Positions 4,118-10,582 of a stretch of 22,858 nucleotides of DNA are shown piece after piece. This stretch comes from a virus. Under the pieces are notes generated by a model that was not told the origin of the DNA, did no database searches, and was given only the letters and a program-made list of their open reading frames with translations. The stretch covers positions 1 through 22,858 of the IMG/VR virus record IMGVR_UViG_3300042907_001414; one strand, 5' to 3'. How positions within the stretch are numbered: the stretch's first letter is position 1; each line of letters starts with the position of its first letter. Position numbers and translations under genes: made by a program.

Positions 4118-4363
4118 GTGAGAGTTTGGATTGATCAAGACTTATGTACTGGAGATGGTCTGTGCGCCGAGATAGCACCCGATGTGTTTACGATGATGCC
4201 CGATGGTTTGGCGTATGTACGAGAAGGAGACAAAATATTTGCCTCCTCTGTGGGAAACCCCGAAGGCGCAGCTGGCTTAGCTTCTTTCGCTGATGATCGG
4301 CTGGAAGATGTCATTGAAGCCGCCGAGGAATGCCCTGGCGAATGTATTTTCATTGAACCTTAA
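4118..4363 (+). CDS. Single-cluster ferredoxin, 3Fe-4S type
   Basis: 81 residues. C10-TGDGL-C16 near the N-terminus and C72-PGE-C76 near the C-terminus, with A-P-x-V-F and an A-A-E-E-C-P block, match the small Fer4_13/Fer4_15 ferredoxins that hold a 3Fe-4S (or Asp-ligated 4Fe-4S) cluster and often donate electrons to cytochrome P450s. The middle of the usual CxxCxxC is Asp/Gly here, as in 3Fe-4S forms. There is an insertion of roughly 10-15 residues around 40-58. The start is GTG, with no Shine-Dalgarno sequence but an extended -10 seven bases before it, so a leaderless mRNA is likely. It is first in a rightward unit with 4415-5026 and 5044-5442. Which phage or host enzyme it feeds is not visible. 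Confidence 0.85.
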   Translation: MRVWIDQDLCTGDGLCAEIAPDVFTMMPDGLAYVREGDKIFASSVGNPEGAAGLASFADDRLEDVIEAAEECPGECIFIEP

Positions 4364-4414
4364 ACTCACAAACAAAAGCAGGTAAGTTCACTACCTAGTG
4401 CTTTCGTGCCACAC

Positions 4415-5026
4415 ATGATAAAATTGAGTGTGCATAACGATTATGATATGTGGTCAATTGCTGACCATGACCACCTCTGGGTGTTTGACAAGCTGATTGT
4501 AGCAAAGAAAGCTGGGCATGTGTGTGGACCAAGGGGTATGCCCGTTCCCAAGCCCGACTTTTACATGGTAAGACCCATCTCCAACTTTGAGGGTATGGGT
4601 GTAGGAGCTCGCAAGGTCTGGTTAGACTTCTGCACTCTTGAACTGCATCCTGGAGAGTTCTGGTGTGAGTTCTTCACGGGCGATCACATTAGCGTTGATT
4701 ACCACCTGTACAAGCCTGTGTTGACTGTTAAAGGTACTCCACACCCGAATGCACCTCATTCAAAATTTATAAAATGGGAGAAGCTAGAAATATCTATTCC
4801 GCAACCTGCGATGTTGGGTAAGATACCACTCTTTTACAAAACAATCAACTGTGAATTTATCGGGGGTAAACTTATTGAGATACATCTGCGAGGCAACCCC
4901 GACTTTGTGTACGGTAATAACATTGCAATACCCGTGTGGGAAGGAGAAGAGATCAACCCCCCACAATCCATGAGGTTTGTTGAAGCTGAAGATACCAATA
5001 GGCTTGGGTTCTATATAGACAGTTAA
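4415..5026 (+). CDS. Unknown protein, possibly ATP-grasp-like
   Basis: 203 residues from ATG 4415 (MIKLSVHNDYDMWS); a GTG three codons earlier (4406) is the alternative, and neither has a clear ribosome site. The stretch YMVRPISNFEGMG near 50-62, then WCEFFTGDHISVDY near 88-101, and GGKLIEIHLRGNPDF near 152-166 recall the order of nucleotide-binding strands and the terminal (I/V)E-(I/V)-N/H-x-R block of ATP-grasp ligases. That likeness is weak and the usual metal-ligand pair is not certain. It lies between the ferredoxin and the thermonuclease, in the same direction. Call it a conserved-looking phage protein of unknown function. Confidence 0.7.
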   Translation: MIKLSVHNDYDMWSIADHDHLWVFDKLIVAKKAGHVCGPRGMPVPKPDFYMVRPISNFEGMGVGARKVWLDFCTLELHPGEFWCEFFTGDHISVDYHLYKPVLTVKGTPHPNAPHSKFIKWEKLEISIPQPAMLGKIPLFYKTINCEFIGGKLIEIHLRGNPDFVYGNNIAIPVWEGEEINPPQSMRFVEAEDTNRLGFYIDS

Positions 5027-5032
5027 TCGTGA

Positions 5033-5043
5033 TATAATATATC
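5033..5043 (+). promoter_or_regulatory. Leaderless-type promoter of the thermonuclease
   Basis: Extended -10 TGATATAAT (hexamer 5033-5038) lies five bases before ATG 5044, leaving no room for a Shine-Dalgarno sequence. It starts within 10 bases of the preceding stop codon, so the nuclease can be expressed apart from its upstream neighbours. Confidence 0.65.
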
Positions 5044-5442
5044 ATGTACGAATATAGAATTAAGAAGGTTTTGAAAGTTGTTGACGGAGATACCATTGAT
5101 GTGGACATTGATCTGGGGTTTAATATCTCCTATACCCAAAGAGTTAGACTGGCGGGAATTGATACCCCTGAATCTCGCACAAAAGACGCACGAGAGAAGG
5201 CATTGGGGCTTGAGGTAAAAGACAAGCTGAAGAAAGCAATTGACGCTGCCAAAGATGTAGTCGTGAAGACCGAACTCCCCGATAGCTCTGAAAAGTACGG
5301 GCGTATCTTGGGTTGGGTATATCTTGATGGCGCTGCCAAGTCAATCAATGAACAACTCATTGATGAGGGTTATGCTTGGGGATACATGGGTGAAACCAAA
5401 GTCAAAGACTTTGACGCACTCCTGGCAAAGCGAAACAAATAA
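5044..5442 (+). CDS. Thermonuclease-like (SNase) endonuclease
   Basis: 132 residues with the full staphylococcal-nuclease pattern: DGDT at 14-17, R-V-R-L-A-G-I-D-T-P-E at 33-43 (catalytic R35, D40, T41, E43) and K-Y-G-R at 84-87 (catalytic R87), then the N-E-Q-L-I-D-E-G-Y-A helix at 102-111. The OB-fold enzyme uses Ca2+ to cut DNA and RNA. There is no signal peptide, so it acts inside the cell or is packaged; breaking down host DNA for nucleotides fits with the RNR encoded downstream. It is complete and of usual length for a bare domain. The promoter abuts the start (TATAAT five bases before ATG). Confidence 0.92.
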   Translation: MYEYRIKKVLKVVDGDTIDVDIDLGFNISYTQRVRLAGIDTPESRTKDAREKALGLEVKDKLKKAIDAAKDVVVKTELPDSSEKYGRILGWVYLDGAAKSINEQLIDEGYAWGYMGETKVKDFDALLAKRNK

Positions 5443-5443
5443 A

Positions 5444-5464
5444 ACCCTTTAAACCCTTTAAACA
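5444..5464. repeat. Short tandem repeat after the thermonuclease
   Basis: The unit AAACCCTTT occurs twice, followed by AAAC. It sits in the convergent gap between the nuclease (ends 5442) and the leftward unit (ends 5501). No hairpin terminator was seen here. Confidence 0.6.
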
Positions 5465-5500
5465 TCTAGTATTTTCGGAGCCCACATTTTAGAGCCCGAT

Positions 5501-5635
5501 TTATTCATCAAATGATTTACGGAAATTGATCCATGCATCACGATTGGACATTCTGCGAATTCGGGATTGTCTTGTGAAGTAGGCACTTCCTCTAACAACA
5601 ATAAACCCGACCCATATCATAAGTAAGTATTTCAT
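5501..5635 (-). CDS. 44-aa membrane microprotein
   Basis: A 44-residue ORF: a hydrophobic N-terminal helix (MKYLLMIWVGFIVVRGSAYF) followed by a basic tail (RQSRIRRMSNRDAWINFRKS). The start has a strong AAGGAGG Shine-Dalgarno sequence three bases upstream of the ATG, and the ATG overlaps the oxygenase stop codon (ATGA), so translation is coupled. It is the last gene of the long leftward unit. One membrane segment with a positive cytoplasmic tail is seen; function is unknown. Confidence 0.7.
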   Translation of the reverse strand: MKYLLMIWVGFIVVRGSAYFTRQSRIRRMSNRDAWINFRKSFDE

Positions 5636-6186
5636 TTGCCTCCTTGAAAATCAATATTGATAACCATTCTGAATGGAGAACGAACTGGGTTTGAAGCGGC
5701 ATGAATGTTGTTACCATCAAAGATAATAGCTCGCCCTGGTTTTGGATACACAGTGTCCTGAAGTTCATAAGAGTCATTAAAGAAATAAGTTGGTCCATCT
5801 GAATCGTTTATGTAATACAGAAGAACTTTGTGATCAACGGGGTCTCCGTTGTCGTACTGCAAATCAATATGAGGGACTTGAGATTCATACTTCATCATTG
5901 GGGGGTATGGAGAAGTCACATTTACCTTAGCCCGCAAAAGATTAATGTTGCCAAACCTATCTACCAGATTACCGACAAGCTTGCCGATTGCAGGCAGGTG
6001 ACTAGAGGCGATATCTGATTCAGACTCATACAGGTGATGTGACATTTGCATTGGTGCATGATTCCACTTTTCACCCTCGTGATAGATATGGCTGCGGTAG
6101 AACCGATAAGGAACTTGAGGGTCGGTGAAGTATTCATACAGATACCCCTGTTCTTTTATAGGTACATAATTATCAATAATTAACAT
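5632..6186 (-). CDS. Fe(II)/2-oxoglutarate oxygenase, prolyl-4-hydroxylase type
   Basis: 184 residues. The iron ligands are H106 and D108 (V-P-H-I-D) and H162 (G-N-N-I-H), with R169 or R173 as the 2-oxoglutarate anchor (N-P-V-R-S-P-F-R). The layout, starting LIIDNYVP and with Y-I-N-D-S-D-G before the last strands, is that of the P4Hc-like oxygenases common in phages; the substrate is unknown (protein, nucleic acid or a small molecule). The start is ATG 6186, whose A is also the 3' terminal A of tRNA-Asn; the frame stays open through the tRNA to 6246 but that extension is tRNA sequence. No Shine-Dalgarno sequence precedes the ATG. Confidence 0.85.
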   Translation of the reverse strand: MLIIDNYVPIKEQGYLYEYFTDPQVPYRFYRSHIYHEGEKWNHAPMQMSHHLYESESDIASSHLPAIGKLVGNLVDRFGNINLLRAKVNVTSPYPPMMKYESQVPHIDLQYDNGDPVDHKVLLYYINDSDGPTYFFNDSYELQDTVYPKPGRAIIFDGNNIHAASNPVRSPFRMVINIDFQGGK

Positions 6187-6261
6187 GGCTGGCGAGGTAG
6201 GGTTTGAACCTACGACCCAGGGATTAACAGTCCCTTGCTCTGCCAACTGAGCTACTCGCCA
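6186..6261 (-). tRNA. tRNA-Asn (GTT anticodon)
   Basis: The minus strand folds as a full cloverleaf of 76 bases: acceptor TGGCGAG with CTCGCCA, a D-arm with AGCTCAGTTGGCAGAGC, anticodon stem AGGGA/TCCCT enclosing loop CTGTTAA (anticodon GTT), T-arm with GGTTCGAACCC, discriminator G and encoded CCA. It sits inside a protein-coding transcript, between a 26-codon ORF (6267-6347) and the oxygenase whose ATG shares the last A of CCA. It would be cut from the polycistronic RNA by RNase P and 3' processing. Phage tRNAs usually supplement codons the phage uses more than its host. Confidence 0.95.
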
Positions 6262-6266
6262 TTGTA

Positions 6267-6347
6267 TTACTTAATTAACAGTATAGCAATTGTAATTGCA
6301 TGAAGTGTGAAATACACTGCATGAGTAATTTTATCTTGTTTAGACAT
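6267..6347 (-). CDS. 26-aa membrane micro-ORF
   Basis: MSKQDKITHAVYFTLHAITI plus AILLIK: a short polar start and a hydrophobic helix. The ATG overlaps the end of the FkbM gene by 8 bases, and GAGGTG lies 7 bases upstream, inside the FkbM coding sequence. The stop is 5 bases before the tRNA. The placement, ribosome site and hydrophobic composition support a real gene, but at this length chance is not excluded. Confidence 0.45.
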   Translation of the reverse strand: MSKQDKITHAVYFTLHAITIAILLIK

Positions 6348-7101
6348 TCTTAATCACCTCAAATCTAAATTCTATTTGCGGATGGGTGTTGTGTTGAGCA
6401 ATATTGTTTTCACCGATAGTAGTGATGTTATAACCAAGAGATTCAACAAACTTAATAAGCTCTTTTCTCCTATCCTCATACCAGGGCTTATAAGTCCAAG
6501 CTTCAAAAATAATCGGAGGAAAGTTGTTATCTTCAATTGTTTTTAATGCCCCCTTAAGAACTTCCATCTCAAGACCTTCAACATCAATTTTTATCAATCT
6601 AACATTTTTAAAAGATTGCTCATCAAGAATTTTAATTTCAATCTCTTCCATCAATCCTTTAGTTGTACATTCATAATTATTCTCACGAGTTTGTTCATCA
6701 AGGCTAAACGCACCAACATTTGTTTCAGTGGCATAGTCTGGCATTATTACCATAAACTTATCATTGCGATCTGATATACCATAGTTATGACAAACAACAT
6801 TATGCAGAGCATTAATTAAAACATTTGAACATAGCTGATAAAAAATAATTCTTTGCGGCTCAAAAGAGTGAAAAGTTACATTAGGAAATTTCTGGGCGAG
6901 AGGAACCGAGTAGCTTCCTAAGTTAGCTCCGATATCCAGTACAGAACCACCAAAGGTGTTCACAAGAAACCTTTCTGAGATAGTTTCCAGATGCCCTTCC
7001 CAGCCATTACCATTTCTGATTCCATTTGAAACCACATCTGGTTTATCAAACAATAAAAACTGAGTTTCGTTTCTCTTTACGATCACGCAGTTTGGAATCA
7101 T
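6340..7101 (-). CDS. FkbM-family methyltransferase
   Basis: 253 residues. SAM-binding motif I is SVLDIGANLGSYSV at 53-66, an acidic residue follows (E81 in F-E-P), and the family's late block KIDVEGLEMEVLKGA at 171-185 is intact, followed by P-P-I-I-F-E at 195-200. FkbM enzymes O-methylate sugars or other small hydroxyl groups; in phages their target is usually unknown. No membrane segment. ATG 7101 is adjacent to the stop of the metallopeptidase gene, with GGAAG upstream, so it belongs to the same leftward mRNA. With the oxygenases nearby and the distant glycosyltransferase it suggests modification of a glycan, a virion part or a nucleotide. Confidence 0.9.
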   Translation of the reverse strand: MIPNCVIVKRNETQFLLFDKPDVVSNGIRNGNGWEGHLETISERFLVNTFGGSVLDIGANLGSYSVPLAQKFPNVTFHSFEPQRIIFYQLCSNVLINALHNVVCHNYGISDRNDKFMVIMPDYATETNVGAFSLDEQTRENNYECTTKGLMEEIEIKILDEQSFKNVRLIKIDVEGLEMEVLKGALKTIEDNNFPPIIFEAWTYKPWYEDRRKELIKFVESLGYNITTIGENNIAQHNTHPQIEFRFEVIKNV

Positions 7102-7584
7102 TTATTTTTTCTTCCTTACTGCTTTTTTAGCAACTCTTGGCTTAGTTGTTTTTGCCCTTGGCATGTCGGGTGTAGGCATCCATTTACCAAGCGACTCAGA
7201 TATTGCATCAATGATTCTTTCAATTTCATAATCAACAACTGATATTGTTGCTTTATGAATAGCTTTACCTTTTTGATCATCTTCTTCTGGCTTAAGGATT
7301 TCATGAACAACTTCTGATATATGACTCATGTGACAATGAAGAAGTTCATGAACCATCGTTGCACGAATATCTTCAGGCGTATCTTTACGAAAATCTTTAT
7401 GTAAATAAATTGTTGCAAGATTCTGAGCATGTATAACTTCTGTTTCACCTAAAGCATCAACATTGCATGGCTTAGAACTCATGTGAATTGTCCAATGAGA
7501 AAGACCCATCATGTTTTTAAGCTTATTCGCATATCTCTGAATCCAGGGATCAATTGGTTGCACAAGTGGAGTGTTTTTACTCAT
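7102..7584 (-). CDS. Zincin-type metallopeptidase
   Basis: 160 residues with HELLH at 79-83 (M-V-H-E-L-L-H-C-H), the zinc-binding and catalytic motif of gluzincin/minigluzincin-like peptidases, preceded by I-Y-L-H-K-D-F strands. The third ligand may be in the E-V-V-H-E or D-Y-E-I-E-R helices (about 91-95 and 119-125). The C-terminus is a Lys/Arg-rich tail with K-K-A-V-R-K-K-K, which could contact nucleic acid. The fold resembles SprT-like or phage ImmA-like proteases, but no helix-turn-helix is fused. Start ATG 7584 overlaps the upstream stop (TAATG). The target is unknown. Confidence 0.75.
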   Translation of the reverse strand: MSKNTPLVQPIDPWIQRYANKLKNMMGLSHWTIHMSSKPCNVDALGETEVIHAQNLATIYLHKDFRKDTPEDIRATMVHELLHCHMSHISEVVHEILKPEEDDQKGKAIHKATISVVDYEIERIIDAISESLGKWMPTPDMPRAKTTKPRVAKKAVRKKK

Positions 7585-7859
7585 TAGTGTCCACCGTTAA
7601 AACCATTCATATTTTCCATAACAAGCATTCTCTCGGCTTCATCAGAAAAAAGACGAACTGCATAAATACATGGGTCACTACCCTCTTCCCATTCTAAATC
7701 TTCATCATGAGTTGTTGGAATGCCATCATGAGTTGAACATACTGGTCTGCTGATCCAACCGTTGTTTATCCCAGTATTAATCCATTGTTCAAAATTCACT
7801 TCCATTGTTCCAAGAAATGGATTAAAATTTTTTTCTGTGTCATTAAAATTATTTGTCAT
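7584..7859 (-). CDS. Small acidic hypothetical protein
   Basis: 91 residues from ATG 7859 (MTNNFNDTEKN), with GAGGA a few bases upstream inside the previous gene; a GTG one codon earlier is possible. The core WINTGINNGWISRPVCSTHD followed by G-I-P-T-T-H-D-E-D-L-E-W-E-E-G-S-D-P-C-I reads like a conserved phage protein seen in actinophages, but I cannot name a function. Two Cys and two His could bind a metal. It overlaps the hydroxylase gene by 11 bases and the peptidase gene by one. Confidence 0.75.
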   Translation of the reverse strand: MTNNFNDTEKNFNPFLGTMEVNFEQWINTGINNGWISRPVCSTHDGIPTTHDEDLEWEEGSDPCIYAVRLFSDEAERMLVMENMNGFNGGH

Positions 7860-8643
7860 CACTGTCCTCTTTGTATTTATTTATTACAGTATATCCAGTT
7901 TCTGGACATAAGTTGGTATCTGTAATAGAATCTATTTCTTTTCTTACAACTACTCTTTTCAACCACCGATCTGATCCGTCATATCTTGCGCTAAATGATG
8001 TTCTACCATGAACAGTTGTTGCGTTGTCAATTATAATTAGATCACCAGTGTTTAAAAAAACTGTTTGTTTATTTCTTTCAATAGCTTTATTAAAAACATC
8101 CAAAGCCATTTGCGCTTCTTCTGTTATTCCCTTCATAACGGTTCTATCATATTTCATTTTGTATTGACCATTTGAATCAGCAGTTAGAACTGGAAGTCTT
8201 ACAAATGTATCTTCTTCCCCATTTAGTCTAAAGCTCTCATCAACAGATGTTTCAAACAAATCTTTCTTTAAAATATTAACAACCCCAATATGTATATCTT
8301 TCAATACATCAGATAAAAGAGCATATGTTGTTCCAGCATTTTCATCTCCACGCAAACACAGCAATAGCAGGTAGTCTGGGAGATGCGGATGAAAAGCAGC
8401 TTCTGTGTGAAGCTCTAGCGTAGCTTTTGATGATGATGATATTTGATCTTCTGCTGATTTTTTAATCGGAAAAATATTTTGAACAATTTTCCCATTTTGC
8501 TCCTGAAGGTACCCAACAGGATGCCCGTATCTTTTCGCATAGGAAAGGATTACTTCGTCAGCTTCATCTGTGCTTGGAATTGTTGATAAGCTAAAAGGTG
8601 TTGATGGAATATCGCCAATATTTAAATCTTTAAATAAAATCAT
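7849..8643 (-). CDS. Clavaminate-synthase-like amino acid hydroxylase (Fe(II)/2OG)
   Basis: 264 residues of the TauD/clavaminate synthase superfamily. H79-T-E81 and distal H212 (D-N-A-T-T-V-H-G-R-T) are the iron ligands; R226 or R230 in the D-R-W-L-K-R block should hold 2-oxoglutarate. The stretch LHTEAAFHPHLPDYLLLLCL followed by R-G-D is typical of the branch that hydroxylates free or carrier-bound amino acids (asparagine and arginine beta-hydroxylases), distinct from the P4H-type enzyme at 5632-6186. The family use of Glu as second ligand instead of Asp is kept. It is coupled by ATGA to the DUF1599 gene upstream. The substrate is not predictable from sequence; an amino acid or a modified base precursor is possible. 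Confidence 0.85.
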   Translation of the reverse strand: MILFKDLNIGDIPSTPFSLSTIPSTDEADEVILSYAKRYGHPVGYLQEQNGKIVQNIFPIKKSAEDQISSSSKATLELHTEAAFHPHLPDYLLLLCLRGDENAGTTYALLSDVLKDIHIGVVNILKKDLFETSVDESFRLNGEEDTFVRLPVLTADSNGQYKMKYDRTVMKGITEEAQMALDVFNKAIERNKQTVFLNTGDLIIIDNATTVHGRTSFSARYDGSDRWLKRVVVRKEIDSITDTNLCPETGYTVINKYKEDSDDK

Positions 8644-9281
8644 AAATCACCCATTGGTAACAAGAACTCTTCACGAATCCACATTATTGCAATCGCAGCG
8701 TAGCCGCCAATATCAAGCAATGTATCATAAATGCTTTCATTTGATACTGCATTAGTTACTCCTTTTGGTTTTGACAGAAGATTTTCTAATCTCGCAACCT
8801 TGTCGTGTAGTCTGATGGTAAGACCATTTAGCCCAAATCTTTCAATATTTTTTGGACCATAGTCTTTTTGTTTCTTAATCAAAGTAGATGTGAGCATTTC
8901 TTTATTCAACTCAATACCATTTACTTTGCAATAATGTAGAGCGACAGCACCAATCATTGACCATAGCCAACTATGGTACTGTCGGCAATACATCAGCTTA
9001 TCATCATTCTCTCCTGGGTAATAATGTGGATCACTCTCCCATGCCTTACTATCAATGCACCAGTCAATAATATTTTTGATATTACTGATGTGGTCATTTG
9101 ATAGCTCAATGTTTAAACCATCCCAATAAAAATTACTCATTCGTGATTTTTGAGAAGTACCGCACTCAAGGGTCATGCCAGTTATATCAAACCTATCTAC
9201 GAACCAAAACAAATCCTTTACGGCTTCTTCCGCACAGAATTCCCATGATTTCATATTTCGCACAACCACTTGCTTCTCCAT
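8640..9281 (-). CDS. DUF1599 (nucleotide-modification-associated) protein
   Basis: 213 residues. The C-terminal 85 (KKQKDYGPKNIERFGLNGLT onwards, with R-L-H-D-K-V-A-R-L-E-N-L-L and E-S-I-Y-D-T-L-L-D-I-G-G-Y-A) carry the DUF1599/Nmad1 signature, an all-helical domain related to MazG-like nucleotide pyrophosphohydrolases, found with phage base-modification genes. The acidic E and D residues of the D-T-L-x-D-x-x-G-Y helix are the likely metal ligands. The N-terminal 110 residues are Trp- and Cys-rich and not recognised. The context with two oxygenases and a methyltransferase fits handling of unusual nucleotides, by inference. Its stop overlaps the next start by 4 bases. Confidence 0.75.
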   Translation of the reverse strand: MEKQVVVRNMKSWEFCAEEAVKDLFWFVDRFDITGMTLECGTSQKSRMSNFYWDGLNIELSNDHISNIKNIIDWCIDSKAWESDPHYYPGENDDKLMYCRQYHSWLWSMIGAVALHYCKVNGIELNKEMLTSTLIKKQKDYGPKNIERFGLNGLTIRLHDKVARLENLLSKPKGVTNAVSNESIYDTLLDIGGYAAIAIMWIREEFLLPMGDL

Positions 9282-9283
9282 AA

Positions 9284-9739
9284 TTAACTATTTGCTCTTT
9301 CTACTTTTGGATCTACAATTTCAAAATGTCCACGCTTTACTTTCTTAAAGTAACCACGATTAGCATTGTAAAAATTGTAGAATGTTGGCAATGAGATTTC
9401 TACATTCGTAGAAACTTCAATCGGTGTTACTACCTTTCCAACATTGCCTGTCAAAAAACTGACAATATTATCTTGCTTGGATTTTCTTCCAGCCATAATC
9501 TTCTCCCCCCTTTCTGTGAAATCAAAGAGGTCTGCATAGTAGCTATACACTTCCTCTGAAATGTTATAGTGCTTGATTGTCTTAGACGGAGCCCATCCTT
9601 TGTAGTGACCATATATCACACTATAGGCTTCTCTATGACTATCAACAGGGACTTTGGAAATTAGATTGTCGCAAATATTGTCAAAATCTTTAGTTCCAAT
9701 AAAATCATTATCTTCTTCAATAAAGCTTTCATCTGACAT
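9284..9739 (-). CDS. Probable DNA-binding (winged-helix-like) protein
   Basis: 151 residues. The acidic N-terminal 80 residues contain an apparent helix-turn-helix (VYSVIYGHYKGWAPSKTIKH, read from S40). The C-terminal half is basic: a GRKSKQDNIVSFLTGNVGKV helix, then SLPTFYNFYNANRGYFKKVK and R-G-H-F-E-I-V-D-P, which looks like a winged helix with a beta-wing. It is the first gene of the long leftward unit, a usual place for a regulator. It has a promoter (9768-9796) and an AGAAAGAAGAC ribosome site. DNA binding is inferred from pattern, not from a named family. Confidence 0.7.
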   Translation of the reverse strand: MSDESFIEEDNDFIGTKDFDNICDNLISKVPVDSHREAYSVIYGHYKGWAPSKTIKHYNISEEVYSYYADLFDFTERGEKIMAGRKSKQDNIVSFLTGNVGKVVTPIEVSTNVEISLPTFYNFYNANRGYFKKVKRGHFEIVDPKVERANS

Positions 9740-9767
9740 CTTGTCTTCTTTCTCTTAGGTCAATGAG

Positions 9768-9796
9768 AGATTACCACTTATAAAAACGAAAATCAA
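9768..9796 (-). promoter_or_regulatory. Promoter of the long leftward unit 9739 to 5501
   Basis: On the minus strand TTGATT (9791-9796), a 17-bp spacer and extended -10 TGGTAATCT (hexamer 9768-9773). It drives at least nine genes and the tRNA. Confidence 0.65.
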
Positions 9797-9812
9797 GTCA
9801 TAAATAAAAAAA

Positions 9813-9875
9813 TAGCGGGTATCTCCACCACCTACATAACCTTTCGGAAAAATATAAGCCTAGAAATACCCGCTA
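9813..9875 (-). terminator. Terminator with a long structured loop
   Basis: TAGCGGGTAT (9813-9822) pairs with ATACCCGCTA (9866-9875), a perfect 10-bp stem. On the minus strand it is followed by seven T, in the right place to end transcription after 9879-10115. The 43-base loop is unusually long and contains a small CC-GAAA-GG hairpin, so it may have a further role. Confidence 0.7.
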
Positions 9876-9878
9876 AAA

Positions 9879-10115
9879 TTATTTAGTTGTAGTTTTCTTA
9901 ACTGCTTTCTTCACTACTTCTTTAGCCGCTGTTACAGCGTGTGACTCAATATGTCTATCAAGTTTAACTTCTACATTAGAAACATCTTTATGTAGATCGG
10001 TTAGTAAAGATGCGACTACGCCATGATCTTCTTTATTTTCTTTTCTTGTTTGCTGAATTAGTGCTGCTAGGATTCCTCCTACAGCAGCGATTAGGGCAAC
10101 GGTTATAGCTTCCAT
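9879..10115 (-). CDS. Small membrane protein with coiled coil, holin-like
   Basis: 78 residues: a hydrophobic N-terminal helix (about 3-22, AITVALIAAVGGILAALIQQ), then a charged heptad-like segment (VVASLLTDLHKDVSNVEVKL) and a basic Lys/Thr tail. This layout, one anchor plus a cytoplasmic coiled coil, recurs in actinophages beside lysis genes and in DUF2746-like proteins. No lysin is adjacent here, so a holin role is only one option. It is the last gene before the terminator at 9813-9875. No clear ribosome site is seen before the ATG. Confidence 0.7.
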   Translation of the reverse strand: MEAITVALIAAVGGILAALIQQTRKENKEDHGVVASLLTDLHKDVSNVEVKLDRHIESHAVTAAKEVVKKAVKKTTTK

Positions 10116-10124
10116 GTGCCGTGA

Positions 10125-10508
10125 TTACTCTGCAAGCAAGAAACTTGCAATGTCCTCAACTGCCATGTCAAACTTACCGAACTGACCTTCGTGCTCGGAA
10201 AGAATTTCAATCAAATCACTCTTCTTAACAGTTTTTGGGTCAAGAGCAACTTCCTTTGTCGGTGAAGTCATTCCAGCACCAGATGTTGGAGCAGAAGCTG
10301 ATCCGCCAGTCGGTACGCCAGAAACTTTCTTTTCTGGATCAAGAGGAACTTCATTAATCATTCCCTTGATCATATTAACTTGTGAATCGTGCCAAGCAGC
10401 AGCCTTGATGTGATCTTGCATTTGTTCAGCAGCAGCTTTTGCCGATGTCTCATGCCAGGACTTCATTGCGTTGTGGTCAGAAACCATCTTCTTCATATTG
10501 TCTTTCAT
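10125..10508 (-). CDS. Unknown protein, helical N-terminus and disordered linker
   Basis: 127 residues. The N-terminal 50 are amphipathic with many Met, His, Ala and Lys (WHETSAKAAAEQMQDHIKAA). A Gly/Ser/Pro/Thr-rich linker follows at about 62-85, then a helical C-terminus (VKKSDLIEILSEHEGQFGKF). No family recognised. Good Shine-Dalgarno AAGGAG five bases from ATG. It has its own promoter whose -10 lies in a 20-bp palindrome (10528-10547), so it is likely controlled by a dimeric DNA-binding protein. A structural or packaging accessory role is possible. Confidence 0.75.
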   Translation of the reverse strand: MKDNMKKMVSDHNAMKSWHETSAKAAAEQMQDHIKAAAWHDSQVNMIKGMINEVPLDPEKKVSGVPTGGSASAPTSGAGMTSPTKEVALDPKTVKKSDLIEILSEHEGQFGKFDMAVEDIASFLLAE

Positions 10509-10527
10509 AGAATCTCCTTATATCAAA

Positions 10528-10562
10528 GATATGCTTATAAGCATATCATATTTATTATTCAA
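10528..10562 (-). promoter_or_regulatory. Promoter with -10 inside a 20-bp palindromic operator
   Basis: On the minus strand TTGAAT (10557-10562), a 17-bp spacer and TATAAG (10534-10539). The -10 lies inside the perfect palindrome GATATGCTTATAAGCATATC (10528-10547). The 9-mer GATATGCTT also overlaps the -10 of the promoter at 12338-12365. Confidence 0.65.
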
Positions 10563-10563
10563 A

Positions 10564-10575
10564 GGGTGTACACCC
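10564..10575. repeat. 12-bp palindrome GGGTGTACACCC
   Basis: A perfect palindrome 8 bases past the stop of 10583-11521. It may be a weak terminator stem (followed by TTTG on the minus strand) or a binding site next to the promoter at 10528-10562. Confidence 0.5.
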
Positions 10576-10582
10576 CATCTAC

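Noticed and set aside
6187-6246. N-terminal extension of the oxygenase frame through the tRNA
   Set aside because: The extra 20 residues are a translation of the tRNA-Asn gene; the family's usual start pattern begins at LIIDNY just after it.
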